64,000 nt of DNA from Slackia exigua ATCC 700122. GTDB lineage: Bacteria > Actinomycetota > Coriobacteriia > Coriobacteriales > Eggerthellaceae. Positions 9,036 to 16,473 of this stretch are shown here, piece after piece (position 1 is the first letter of the stretch; each line of letters opens with the position of its first letter). The translations under genes were made by a program, and so were the position numbers. Below the pieces are notes generated by a model. That model did not search any database, was not told the origin of the DNA, and worked only from the letters and a program-made list of their open reading frames with translations. The stretch spans positions 1,008,015-1,072,014 of the forward strand of contig NZ_GG700630.1 in assembly GCF_000162875.1 (NCBI RefSeq), read 5' to 3'.

Positions 9036-11062
9036 TATGCGGCACCTCCCATCAAAGCGACGGTCGCGATGAGCAGAGCCACCAGAGCGACGACGATGTA
9101 GACGATATAGAGGCGGGAGTCGCCGGCCTCGATGCGCTGCGAGAGCTTCGCGATGCGGTCGACGAATGCGGCGACGGGATCGACGAGGCGCTTATCGCCC
9201 ACCGTTTCCGCAACCTTGGCTCCGCCGACGAGCGATTCGAACGCCTTGACGAACTTCGGGGACGTGCCCACGAGCGCGTCGCGCGCAGCATACAGCGGAC
9301 CCATGACCCACTTGACCTCGGACGCGAATGTGGTCGCGATGACCGGCATGTCACCTTCGGATTTATATCCGCAGGCCCAGGGATCGCGACGGACCGAAGA
9401 GCCGCCCTTCGCGAACATCGAGCGGATCCCCAAGGCCACGAACACGGCCGCGATCAGAAGAACGGCGACCAGCGGCGTGGAAATGACGCTGTCGGTGATG
9501 CCGTTGGTGACCGCAGCGCCGCTCGCGACCGCGACGGCGCTTCCGCCGAGAACGGATGCCGCGACGCCCTCGAGCACGGGCGCGCAGAGAGGTGCGCCCA
9601 GACCGAGGAAGATGCAGACGATGGATAGGATGACCATGGAAGCCGTCATGGAGGCGGGAACTTCCTTGGCCTTAAGCGCCGCGTCAGAACGGCCGACGCC
9701 CAGGAACGTGACGCCGTAGGCCTTGACGAAGCAGGTCACGGCAAGCGCGCCGGTGACGGCGAGCGCCACGGCCGCGAAGGCGGCGAAGGCCTTGATCATG
9801 GTTCCGCCCATGAAGGCCGCGCTGAACATGGCCTGATAGGTGAACCATTCGGACACGAAGCCGTTCAGCGGCGGAATGGCCGAGATGGCCAGGCTGCCGA
9901 TAAGGAAGCACATGGCCGTGACGGGCATGGCGTGGATAAGCCCGCCCATCTTCTCCATGTTGCGCGTGCCCGTGGCATACAGCACGGAGCCGGCGCCCAG
10001 GAAGAGCAGGCCCTTGAACATCGCGTGGTTGAGCATGTGGTAGATGCCCGCCAGAAGCGCGAGGCCGGCAAGCGCGGGCTGGTCCATCGCGACGCCGACG
10101 AAGGCGAGGCCGACGCCCAGCAGGATGATGCCGATGTTCTCGACGGAGTGGTAGGCCAGAAGCTTCTTGATGTCATGCTCGCCCAGCGCGTAGACGACGC
10201 CGAGCACCGAGGAGACGGCGCCGACGACGAGGACCAGCAGGCCCCACCACAGCATGCAGTCGGTGCCGGACAGCAGGTCGAGCCCGACCTTGATGATGCC
10301 GAAGACGCCGATCTTGATCATGCCGCCGGACATGAGCGCGGACACGTTGGAAGGCGCCGCAGGATGCGCCTGGGGCAGCCAGGAATGGAAGGGCACCATG
10401 CCGGCCTTGCAGCCGAAGCCGAAGAACGCCAGCACGAACGCGAGGGACCCGAGAGCAGGGCCGAAATCGTGGACGCGATAGGCGGCGAACTCGAAGCTGC
10501 CGGTCTGGGACGCCATGATGAAATACGAAATCATGATCATCAGGAAGCCTACATGCGCCATGACCAGGTACATGAAGCCGCCCTTGATGGACTGCTTCTT
10601 CTGCTCGACGACGACCAGGAAATACGAGGTCAACGACATGAGCTCGAAGAAGACCAGGAACCAGAACGCGTTATCGGCGACCACCAGCACGTTCATGGAC
10701 GCGATGAAGAGGTTCATGAACAGGCCCATGGCCCCCAGGCCGTTTTCCTTGTACTCGTCGAAGTAGGAAAGGCCGTACAGGAACGCCGCGAACGCGAGGA
10801 CGTTGATGATCGCCAGCAGAAGGCCGGCGATCGGATTGAGCAGCAGGGTGAAGTCGGCGAAGGAGAACGGCGTCGCGACGGACAGACACGCCCCCTGGCC
10901 GATAACGCCTTGGAAGCCGGCGAGGACGGCGAGCAGCGCCGAACCCATGCCGAACAGGCACGCGACGACCTTGGCCGCATGGGCGCTCTTGCCCAGGAAC
11001 AGGGCAAGGAAGCCGCCGATGACGGAGACCGCGATCGAGGCGAGCAGGATTGTCATACTCAT
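9035..11062 (-). CDS. hyfB: Hydrogenlyase membrane subunit HyfB/HycC (NuoL-like)
   Basis: A 675-residue polytopic subunit (HyfB is 672 in E. coli). About 16 helices are predicted by eye. Core antiporter motifs are present: FFELMSLTSYFLVV, the LPQAHPAAPSNVSALMSG loop and KKLLAYHSVENIGI. The C-terminal ~150 residues form a lateral extension with a soluble loop (RRDPWACGYKSEGD) and a final anchor helix, like HycC/HyfB. It is the third antiporter-like subunit. It overlaps hyfA by four bases. Confidence 0.95.
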   Translation of the reverse strand: MSMTILLASIAVSVIGGFLALFLGKSAHAAKVVACLFGMGSALLAVLAGFQGVIGQGACLSVATPFSFADFTLLLNPIAGLLLAIINVLAFAAFLYGLSYFDEYKENGLGAMGLFMNLFIASMNVLVVADNAFWFLVFFELMSLTSYFLVVVEQKKQSIKGGFMYLVMAHVGFLMIMISYFIMASQTGSFEFAAYRVHDFGPALGSLAFVLAFFGFGCKAGMVPFHSWLPQAHPAAPSNVSALMSGGMIKIGVFGIIKVGLDLLSGTDCMLWWGLLVLVVGAVSSVLGVVYALGEHDIKKLLAYHSVENIGIILLGVGLAFVGVAMDQPALAGLALLAGIYHMLNHAMFKGLLFLGAGSVLYATGTRNMEKMGGLIHAMPVTAMCFLIGSLAISAIPPLNGFVSEWFTYQAMFSAAFMGGTMIKAFAAFAAVALAVTGALAVTCFVKAYGVTFLGVGRSDAALKAKEVPASMTASMVILSIVCIFLGLGAPLCAPVLEGVAASVLGGSAVAVASGAAVTNGITDSVISTPLVAVLLIAAVFVALGIRSMFAKGGSSVRRDPWACGYKSEGDMPVIATTFASEVKWVMGPLYAARDALVGTSPKFVKAFESLVGGAKVAETVGDKRLVDPVAAFVDRIAKLSQRIEAGDSRLYIVYIVVALVALLIATVALMGGAA

Positions 11063-11649
11063 CTTTGAGCCCCCATCCTCGTGAAGTCATGCGCGTACTG
11101 GTCGCTCGCTTCCGCGGCGACGGCGCGCTCCAGGCGCAACGTGGACGTGACCGCAGCCTCGTCGACGTAGCTCAGAGCGTTGGTCGCGCATGCCTTGACG
11201 CAATGAGGACCTTCGGGATCGAAGGAGCATAGGTCGCACTTGACGGCCCTGGTGGTGATGCCTTCCTCCCATTGCAGCATCTCGCCGCGGGAAGAGGGGA
11301 AGGTGGGCGTGTCGTACTTCATGCCGGCAACGCCCGCGAGAGAGGTGCCCGAAGGATGGATCGCACCGAACGGGCAGACGACGGCGCACATCTTGCACCC
11401 GACGCACGTCTGCTCGTTGATGTGGATCGAACCGTTCTCGTTGGTGATTGCCCTGACGGGGCACACCTGCATGCAGGGAGCCCCGTCGCAATGATGGCAG
11501 GTGACCGCCGCCGACACATCCCTCGTCATGACCAGAGCCAGACGGGGGGCCGCTTGCAGCCCGGCCTTCTGATGGCCTTCGCTGCAAGCAGCCTGACACG
11601 TTCCACAGCCTATGCATCGATATGTATTTATAACGATGTAGCCATTCAT
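11059..11649 (-). CDS. hyfA: Electron-transfer 4Fe-4S subunit HyfA/HycB
   Basis: A 196-residue ferredoxin-type protein linking the formate dehydrogenase to the hydrogenase arm. The first motif is CIGCGTCQAAC (C12/15/18/22). CHHCDGAPCMQVCP, CVGCKMCAVVCP and a split motif (CDLC ... CVKAC) complete four clusters. AGAGGAACGAC lies before the ATG. It begins 37 bp after the fdhF stop and is the first gene of the hyf set, as in E. coli. Confidence 0.94.
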   Translation of the reverse strand: MNGYIVINTYRCIGCGTCQAACSEGHQKAGLQAAPRLALVMTRDVSAAVTCHHCDGAPCMQVCPVRAITNENGSIHINEQTCVGCKMCAVVCPFGAIHPSGTSLAGVAGMKYDTPTFPSSRGEMLQWEEGITTRAVKCDLCSFDPEGPHCVKACATNALSYVDEAAVTSTLRLERAVAAEASDQYAHDFTRMGAQR

Positions 11650-11686
11650 GTCGTTCCTCTTTATGTCGTTACCGTCCCGGATCGGA

Positions 11687-13867
11687 TCAGACCAGCGCTT
11701 CGGTAGGGGCGACGTCCTGCGCGGAGGCCTCGCCCGCCAGCCAGTCCTTCATGTCCGTGTAGAGCTTCTGCGCATAGCGCTCGGCCCAGACCTGGTCTTC
11801 GATCTGCTCGACCTGGCATGCGCTGTGCTTGTCCTCGGGCGTGCCGGACAGCGGGTCGGTCACGTGCATCGTGAGCTGGTTGCACTTGCCGATCCACCAC
11901 TGGTAGGTCATGTAGACGGCACCCTTGTTGATGCGCTCGTTGAGGTTGGCGCGGGTGATGACCTTGCCGCGGCGGGACTTCACGAACACGAGATCGTCCT
12001 GCGCGATGCCGCGGGCCTCGGCGTCTGCCGGGTTGATGTTGACGAAGCCGGGCTCGTCGGCGAGAAGCGAGAGGACCTTGCAGTTGCCCGTCATGGAACG
12101 GCAGCTGTAGTGACCGACCTCGCGAACGGTGCAGAGAACCAGCGGATACTCGTCGTCAGGCAGCTCGGTGGGAACCACGAAGTCGGCGGCGATCAGGCGG
12201 GCCTTGCCGTCGGGCTTGTTGAACTTGCCGCCCTTGAACAGGGTCGGGGTGCCCGGGCACTCCAGCGTCGGGATAGGCCACTGCGCGTGCCCCACGCCTT
12301 CCATCTTCTCGTAGGTCGCACCGTAGAACGACGGGCAGTTCTCGCGGACTTCGTCCCAGATCTCCTTGGTGTTCTCGTAGTGCATCGGATAGCCCATGCG
12401 CGTGGAGAGCTCGCTGAAGATCTGCCAATCGTGCTTGCACTCGCCCTTCGGAGGAACGGCGGCCGTGAAGCGCTGGAACGTACGGTCGGAGGCGCTGAAG
12501 ACGCCGTCGTGCTCGCCCCAGGAGGTGCCGGGGAAGACGACGTCGGCGTATGCCGTGGTCTGCGTCATGAAGATGTCCTGGCTGATCACGAAGTCGCAGT
12601 TCTGCAGGGTTTCCTTCATGTCGGCGGAATCGGGCTCGGTCTGCAGCGGATCTTCGCCGAAGTTGTAGAACGCGTGGATCTTGCCTTCCTTCACGCCGTG
12701 GGGCAGATCGGTCAGCTTGAAGCCGGGCTCGAGGGAGAGCTTCTCCTCGGGAACGCCCCAGGACTTGGCGAACTTGGCGCGGATCGCAGGATCGTCGACC
12801 TTCTGGTAGCCCGGATAGAGCGTGGGCCACATGCCCATGTCGCAGCTGCCCTGAACGTTGTTCTGGCCACGGACGGGGGCGAGGCCGGCGGCATCGCGGC
12901 CGATCTGGTTGGCGATGCAGGCGACGGCGGCGATCTGATGGACGGTCTTGACGCCCTGGCGCTGCTGGGTGACGCCCATGCCCCAGCCGATGATGGAGTT
13001 CGGGGAGGTGGCGTACATGCGGACGGCCTTGCGGAAGGTCTCGGGGTCGATGCCCGTGATGTCCTGAACGGATTCCGGCGTGTACTTCTTGATGGTTTCC
13101 CACCATTCGTCGTATCCCACGGTATGGGCTTCGATGAAGTCGCGGTCTTCCAAGCCCTCGTTGATGATGACGTTCGCGAAGGCGTTCATGAAGGCAAGAT
13201 TGCAGCCGTTCTTGATCGGCATGTAGATGTCGGCGATGCGGGCGGTCTCGATGAGGCGCGGGTCGGCGACGATGATCTTGGCGCCCTTCTCCTTCGCCTT
13301 GACGATGCGGCGGGCGACGATGGGATGGGAGGCACTGGGGTTGTAGCCGAACAGGAAGACGCAGTCGGCGTTTTCCATATTGGGAATCGAGACGCTCATG
13401 GCGCCGGAGCCAACGGCATCGATCAGGCCGATGACCGAGGGGCCATGGCAGGTGCGCGCGCAGTTGTCGATGTTATTGGTGCCCACGCATGCACGGGTGA
13501 ACTTCTGCATCACGTAGTTGGCTTCGTTGCCCGGACCGCGTGAAGAGCCCGTCAGCATGATGGAATCGGGACCGTACTTGGCCTTGATCTCCATAAGGTG
13601 CTTGGCGGTGAAATCGAGTGCTTCGTCCCAGCTCACGCGCTCGAGCTCGGCGCCCTTGCGGCGACGGATCATCGGGTGCAGGATGCGGGGCGTCAGGATC
13701 TTGGTGTCGTTGATGAAGTCGTATCCGCTCATGCCCTTGAGGCACAGCTCGCCTTCATTGGTGACGCCGTTAAGGCCTTCGGCGCCAACGACCCGGCCGT
13801 TTTCGACCAGAAGGTTGAGCTTGCAGCCGGCTCCGCAATATGGACATACGGCCATATGCTTTTCCAT
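11687..13867 (-). CDS. fdhF: Formate dehydrogenase H, cysteine form
   Basis: A 726-residue molybdenum or tungsten bis-MGD formate dehydrogenase that oxidises formate to CO2. The N-terminal [4Fe-4S] site is CPYCGAGC plus GELC (C8, C11, C15, C42). The catalytic metal ligand falls in NCARTCHGPSV: C140 (codon TGC) sits exactly where E. coli FdhF has selenocysteine 140, followed by the conserved H141. No Tat signal is present, so the enzyme is cytoplasmic. Start ATG has GGGGGAATACC upstream. It lies between hydN and hyfA. The choice of Mo or W is not readable from sequence. Confidence 0.95.
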   Translation of the reverse strand: MEKHMAVCPYCGAGCKLNLLVENGRVVGAEGLNGVTNEGELCLKGMSGYDFINDTKILTPRILHPMIRRRKGAELERVSWDEALDFTAKHLMEIKAKYGPDSIMLTGSSRGPGNEANYVMQKFTRACVGTNNIDNCARTCHGPSVIGLIDAVGSGAMSVSIPNMENADCVFLFGYNPSASHPIVARRIVKAKEKGAKIIVADPRLIETARIADIYMPIKNGCNLAFMNAFANVIINEGLEDRDFIEAHTVGYDEWWETIKKYTPESVQDITGIDPETFRKAVRMYATSPNSIIGWGMGVTQQRQGVKTVHQIAAVACIANQIGRDAAGLAPVRGQNNVQGSCDMGMWPTLYPGYQKVDDPAIRAKFAKSWGVPEEKLSLEPGFKLTDLPHGVKEGKIHAFYNFGEDPLQTEPDSADMKETLQNCDFVISQDIFMTQTTAYADVVFPGTSWGEHDGVFSASDRTFQRFTAAVPPKGECKHDWQIFSELSTRMGYPMHYENTKEIWDEVRENCPSFYGATYEKMEGVGHAQWPIPTLECPGTPTLFKGGKFNKPDGKARLIAADFVVPTELPDDEYPLVLCTVREVGHYSCRSMTGNCKVLSLLADEPGFVNINPADAEARGIAQDDLVFVKSRRGKVITRANLNERINKGAVYMTYQWWIGKCNQLTMHVTDPLSGTPEDKHSACQVEQIEDQVWAERYAQKLYTDMKDWLAGEASAQDVAPTEALV

Positions 13868-13880
13868 GGTATTCCCCCTT

Positions 13881-14426
13881 TTAAACGAGCGCGTACACGG
13901 TGGAGTCCATCATGGACTCGTACGACTCTGCGGCAACGCGGCGGCGTTTGAGAGCCATATCCTTCAAATCGTCCTGATCGACGAGACGCAGGCCGTTGGT
14001 CGGGCATGCCCTCACGCACCGCGGGCCTTCGGGCTCGTCGGCGCACAGATCGCATTTGATGACCTTCGCGACCGTCTTGTCCGCGAGAATCAGATCGCCG
14101 AACATGACCGGCTCGAGACGCGAAACCACGTCGCATGCGCCATACGGGCATGCCATGACGCAGCTGCGGCAGCCGATGCAGCGTTCCATGCTCACCGCGA
14201 CGCGATCGCCGTCGTAGTACAGCGCGCCCTGAGGACAGGCGTTGACGCAGGGCGCGTCCACGCAGTGATGACAGGCGATGGGTGCAGACACCCGGATGGT
14301 TTCGACCAGATTCAGTCGCGGAACAGCAGCGTCCCCCGTTACGTCGTGCTTCTCGATGCAGGCCGCCATGCAGGTCTTGCAACCGATGCATAGCCTTGGA
14401 TCCGCAACAACACATTTGCTGCTCAT
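13881..14426 (-). CDS. hydN: HydN-like 4Fe-4S electron carrier
   Basis: A 181-residue four-cluster ferredoxin protein related to HydN/HycB, probably an electron partner of FdhF. Motifs in order are CIGCKTCMAAC, CHHCVDAPCVNACP, CIGCRSCVMACP and CDLC...CVRACP. I start it at the ATG 14424-14426 (MSSKCVVADP), which has GGGGG seven bases upstream and aligns with the usual family start. The frame stays open back to a GTG at 14502-14504, which is overlapped by AAGGAGG and so is less likely. It is the first gene of the operon, 13 bp before fdhF. Confidence 0.9.
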   Translation of the reverse strand: MSSKCVVADPRLCIGCKTCMAACIEKHDVTGDAAVPRLNLVETIRVSAPIACHHCVDAPCVNACPQGALYYDGDRVAVSMERCIGCRSCVMACPYGACDVVSRLEPVMFGDLILADKTVAKVIKCDLCADEPEGPRCVRACPTNGLRLVDQDDLKDMALKRRRVAAESYESMMDSTVYALV

Positions 14427-14588
14427 CTTTTCCCCCAATTTAGTCTTCGTGTAGCTTTCTTCCACCTCTTGAAGGGGCGTTTCGATTGCGTTTTCTTCCT
14501 TCACCTCCTTGATTTATTCATATTTGATATGTCCCTAAAGACCTTTCATATAGTGAAAAGGACTTTTACACGAAGTGAACCATTTATG

Positions 14589-14617
14589 AATATCTACCCA
14601 TTACGGGTTTTTGTCAA
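14589..14617 (-). promoter_or_regulatory. Candidate promoter of the formate hydrogenlyase operon
   Basis: On the minus strand TTGACA (14612-14617) is followed after 17 bases by GATATT (14589-14594), a plausible housekeeping promoter about 165 bp before hydN. The spacer contains the dyad ACCC-ATTAC-GGGT (14596-14608), a likely regulator site. No -24/-12 GG-GC element typical of sigma-54 control in E. coli was seen. Confidence 0.5.
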
Positions 14618-14644
14618 AGCGGTATTTGCAGGCATTTTTCGAGG

Positions 14645-14659
14645 TATATTGACAATATA
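14645..14659. promoter_or_regulatory. Perfect dyad TATATTG-A-CAATATA
   Basis: A perfect 7-bp inverted repeat with one central base lies in the AT-rich divergent region between the hydrogenlyase operon and the toxin-antitoxin pair. It overlaps TTGACA (14649-14654), a possible -35 for the plus strand. It could be an operator for either side. Its binding protein is unknown. Confidence 0.4.
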
Positions 14660-14674
14660 TTATTCTTAAGATGA

Positions 14675-14755
14675 TATAATGTATCACGTTCGTGTTTATT
14701 TCTTACAGAATGCGTTGTATTTGAAGATGTGTAGTACGTATCATATTCGTGATAC
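14675..14755 (+). promoter_or_regulatory. Promoter and paired operators of the RelB/PIN module
   Basis: TATAAT (14675-14680) is directly followed by GTATCACGTTCGTG (14681-14694). A second copy, GTATCATATTCGTGATAC (14738-14755), has perfect 6-bp arms and overlaps a second -10-like TACAAT at 14753. Paired sites next to an antitoxin gene fit autorepression by the RelB-like antitoxin. This is inference from position. Confidence 0.5.
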
Positions 14756-14851
14756 AATCTTGAAAAACATACCGTTTTCACCTTGTTGTTTGCATTTTTG
14801 GAAGAAATAAAGTATCGCCGTTTCGGAAAAACCGATCGAAGGAGGATGCGC

Positions 14852-15139
14852 ATGAGTCGGGATTCGGTCGTCCACGTCAGAATCGATGCGGATCAAAAGG
14901 AAGAGGCCGAAAAAATTTTCAAGAATCTGGGCACAAGCCTGTCGGAGGCGATCCGCATTTTCATAGCCGAATCCATCAAGCAGCACGGCCTCCCCTTCCG
15001 ACCGACCTATAGCGCAGGAAAGGGAGGCATGGAAGCGCAAGGCATCCTCAAGGCATACGGAAGCGACATCGATCGCGAGGCGGAACGCGAATCATGGATC
15101 AGGTCATTGGGGGCGAAGCATGAAACTTTTAATCGATGA
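14852..15139 (+). CDS. RelB/DinJ-family antitoxin
   Basis: A 95-residue ribbon-helix-helix antitoxin. The N-terminus ([20 protein letters not shown]) forms the RHH strand and first helix, and [14 protein letters not shown] is the second helix, as in RelB/DinJ. The charged C-terminal ~35 residues should wrap the toxin. I chose the ATG at 14852, six bases after GAAGGAGG; the ATG at 14846 is too close. It overlaps the downstream PIN gene by 20 bases. Pairing of a DinJ-type antitoxin with a PIN toxin instead of a RelE/YafQ fold is less common. Confidence 0.85.
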
Positions 15140-15488
15140 GAGCATCATCCTGCGCTACCTGCTTGCCGACAATAAGCGCGGATACCACCGCGCGTGCGAG
15201 GCCATAGCGACGGGCGAAGCGTACACATATCCCGAAATCTACGCACGCGTGGCCATCATCCTGCGCGACGTCTACGGCGTTCCCCGTTCACAGATCGGAT
15301 ACGCCCTGATCACCCTTATGAACGACATCACCCTGATCGAAGCGCCCATCGTGGAATACGCGACGCGCCTGTTCGGGTCGAGCCTGCTCGACTACGTGGA
15401 CTGCCTGCTGATCGCCCGCAACGCGGTCATGAAGCAGAACGTCATGACCTACGACAAGCCCCTGCTCTCCCGGATGCTGGCGCTCTAG
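15120..15488 (+). CDS. PIN-domain ribonuclease toxin (VapC-like)
   Basis: A 122-residue PIN-domain protein, probably an Mg-dependent RNase held inactive by the upstream antitoxin. Acidic active-site residues are visible: D6 in LLIDESI, E39 in [10 protein letters not shown] in LLDYVDCLL and D in MTYDKPL. Length is normal for VapC. Start ATG lies inside the 3' end of the antitoxin gene, which couples translation. The cellular RNA target cannot be read from the sequence. Confidence 0.85.
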
Positions 15489-15599
15489 GAAAACCGGCGC
15501 CATCCGTGCAAACGTTGCGCCCGTAGAGTAGAGTATGCTGACTGCATTGAAATTACTGCAGCGCAGAATCTGTATGAAATAAAGGGGAGAGACGACGTC

Positions 15600-16259
15600 G
15601 TGAAAAACGAAGGATCGAATAACGCCTCGGGATTCGGCGTTTTCTCGAAAATCAAATTGATAGCGACGAGCCTGATTGTCGGTCTTGCTCTTGGAGCAAC
15701 GGGAATTCTGCTCTTCAATGCCCACAACGTGGATGAAGAAAGTCAAGATCTCGAGGCTTCTGCGGTCTTCGAGCGAATCATCCAGCAGAATACGATGATC
15801 ACGGCATCGCAGCGATATCAAATAGTCGATAAAGTGAGCGACGAAAATGAAATCCTCGGGTCCATTAAAGTTCCCTTCACGGAAAACAGCTTCTGGTATC
15901 GATTTGCCGGAACGATACAGGCCGGCGTCGATCTCGACAAGGCCGCATTTGATTCTGACGGCAAAAATATCACCGTTACACTACCGCTTCCCTATATTGT
16001 CTCGAATACACCGGACCGGGAGAAAATGGGAATACTCGAAGAGCATAACAACATCCTTAATCCCATCCACGTAGAAGATGTCGATGCATTCCAAAAGAAA
16101 TGCATCGAAATGAGCCGAAAAGAAGCTATCGACGACGGTCTGCTCAAAGAGGCTCGCGTCAATGCGGAAAAGAACATAACCGGCATGTTCGTCGCAGCAT
16201 TGGGAGATGAATACACTGTCTCGTTCAATTGGCAGGAAAATCCTAAGAACGCTTCGTAG
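15600..16259 (+). CDS. DUF4230 membrane-anchored protein
   Basis: A 219-residue protein with a short basic N-terminus, one membrane helix at ~18-41 (IKLIATSLIVGLALGATGIL) and an extracytoplasmic domain resembling DUF4230. Its function is unknown. The start is GTG at 15600 with AAGGGGAG about ten bases upstream. It is followed after 18 bp by a possible 30-codon membrane peptide and then a terminator, so the two may form one transcript. There is no obvious functional link to the toxin-antitoxin pair upstream or the aldehyde dehydrogenase downstream. Confidence 0.7.
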   Translation: MKNEGSNNASGFGVFSKIKLIATSLIVGLALGATGILLFNAHNVDEESQDLEASAVFERIIQQNTMITASQRYQIVDKVSDENEILGSIKVPFTENSFWYRFAGTIQAGVDLDKAAFDSDGKNITVTLPLPYIVSNTPDREKMGILEEHNNILNPIHVEDVDAFQKKCIEMSRKEAIDDGLLKEARVNAEKNITGMFVAALGDEYTVSFNWQENPKNAS

Positions 16260-16277
16260 ACGACAGGAACGATAGAT

Positions 16278-16370
16278 ATGAAACACAAGTTCACAGCCAT
16301 CATTGTTATCATCATCATTCTCATCGTCGCGTTCATCTACATCAACAACGGGATACTATCCTGGGAGTAG
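16278..16370 (+). CDS. Possible 30-residue single-helix membrane peptide
   Basis: A short open frame from ATG 16278 to TAG 16370 encodes a lysine-rich start (MKHKF), a strongly hydrophobic isoleucine/valine helix of about 17 residues and a polar tail ending SWE. A weak AGGAAC lies upstream. It is placed between the DUF4230 gene and a terminator, which favours co-transcription. With only 30 codons, chance cannot be excluded. Confidence 0.4.
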   Translation: MKHKFTAIIVIIIILIVAFIYINNGILSWE

Positions 16371-16396
16371 TCCGAACGCCGCACGAAAAGCCAGAC

Positions 16397-16434
16397 AAGG
16401 CGCCGCCCCTCTGCAGAAGCAGGGGCAGCGCCTT
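16397..16434. terminator. Bidirectional terminator between convergent genes
   Basis: A 14-bp stem with one mismatch (16397-16410 with 16421-16434) has a ten-base loop and AA/TT flanks in both directions. It separates the DUF4230 unit (+) from the aldehyde dehydrogenase gene (-). Confidence 0.7.
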
Positions 16435-16473
16435 GTTCTCTCTATAAGAAGCGACCGTCCGGAAGAAGCGGGC

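Noticed and set aside
6540-9101. Long plus-strand frame opposite hyfD/hyfC
   Set aside because: Same antisense artefact; the minus-strand genes have clear family motifs.
13443-13463. Selenocysteine codon in fdhF
   Set aside because: The codon at residue 140 reads TGC on the minus strand, so it is cysteine and no SECIS is needed.
15476-15500. Hairpin TGGCGC/GCGCCA after the PIN gene as a terminator
   Set aside because: Only six base pairs, no T tract, and it overlaps the coding end; too weak to call.
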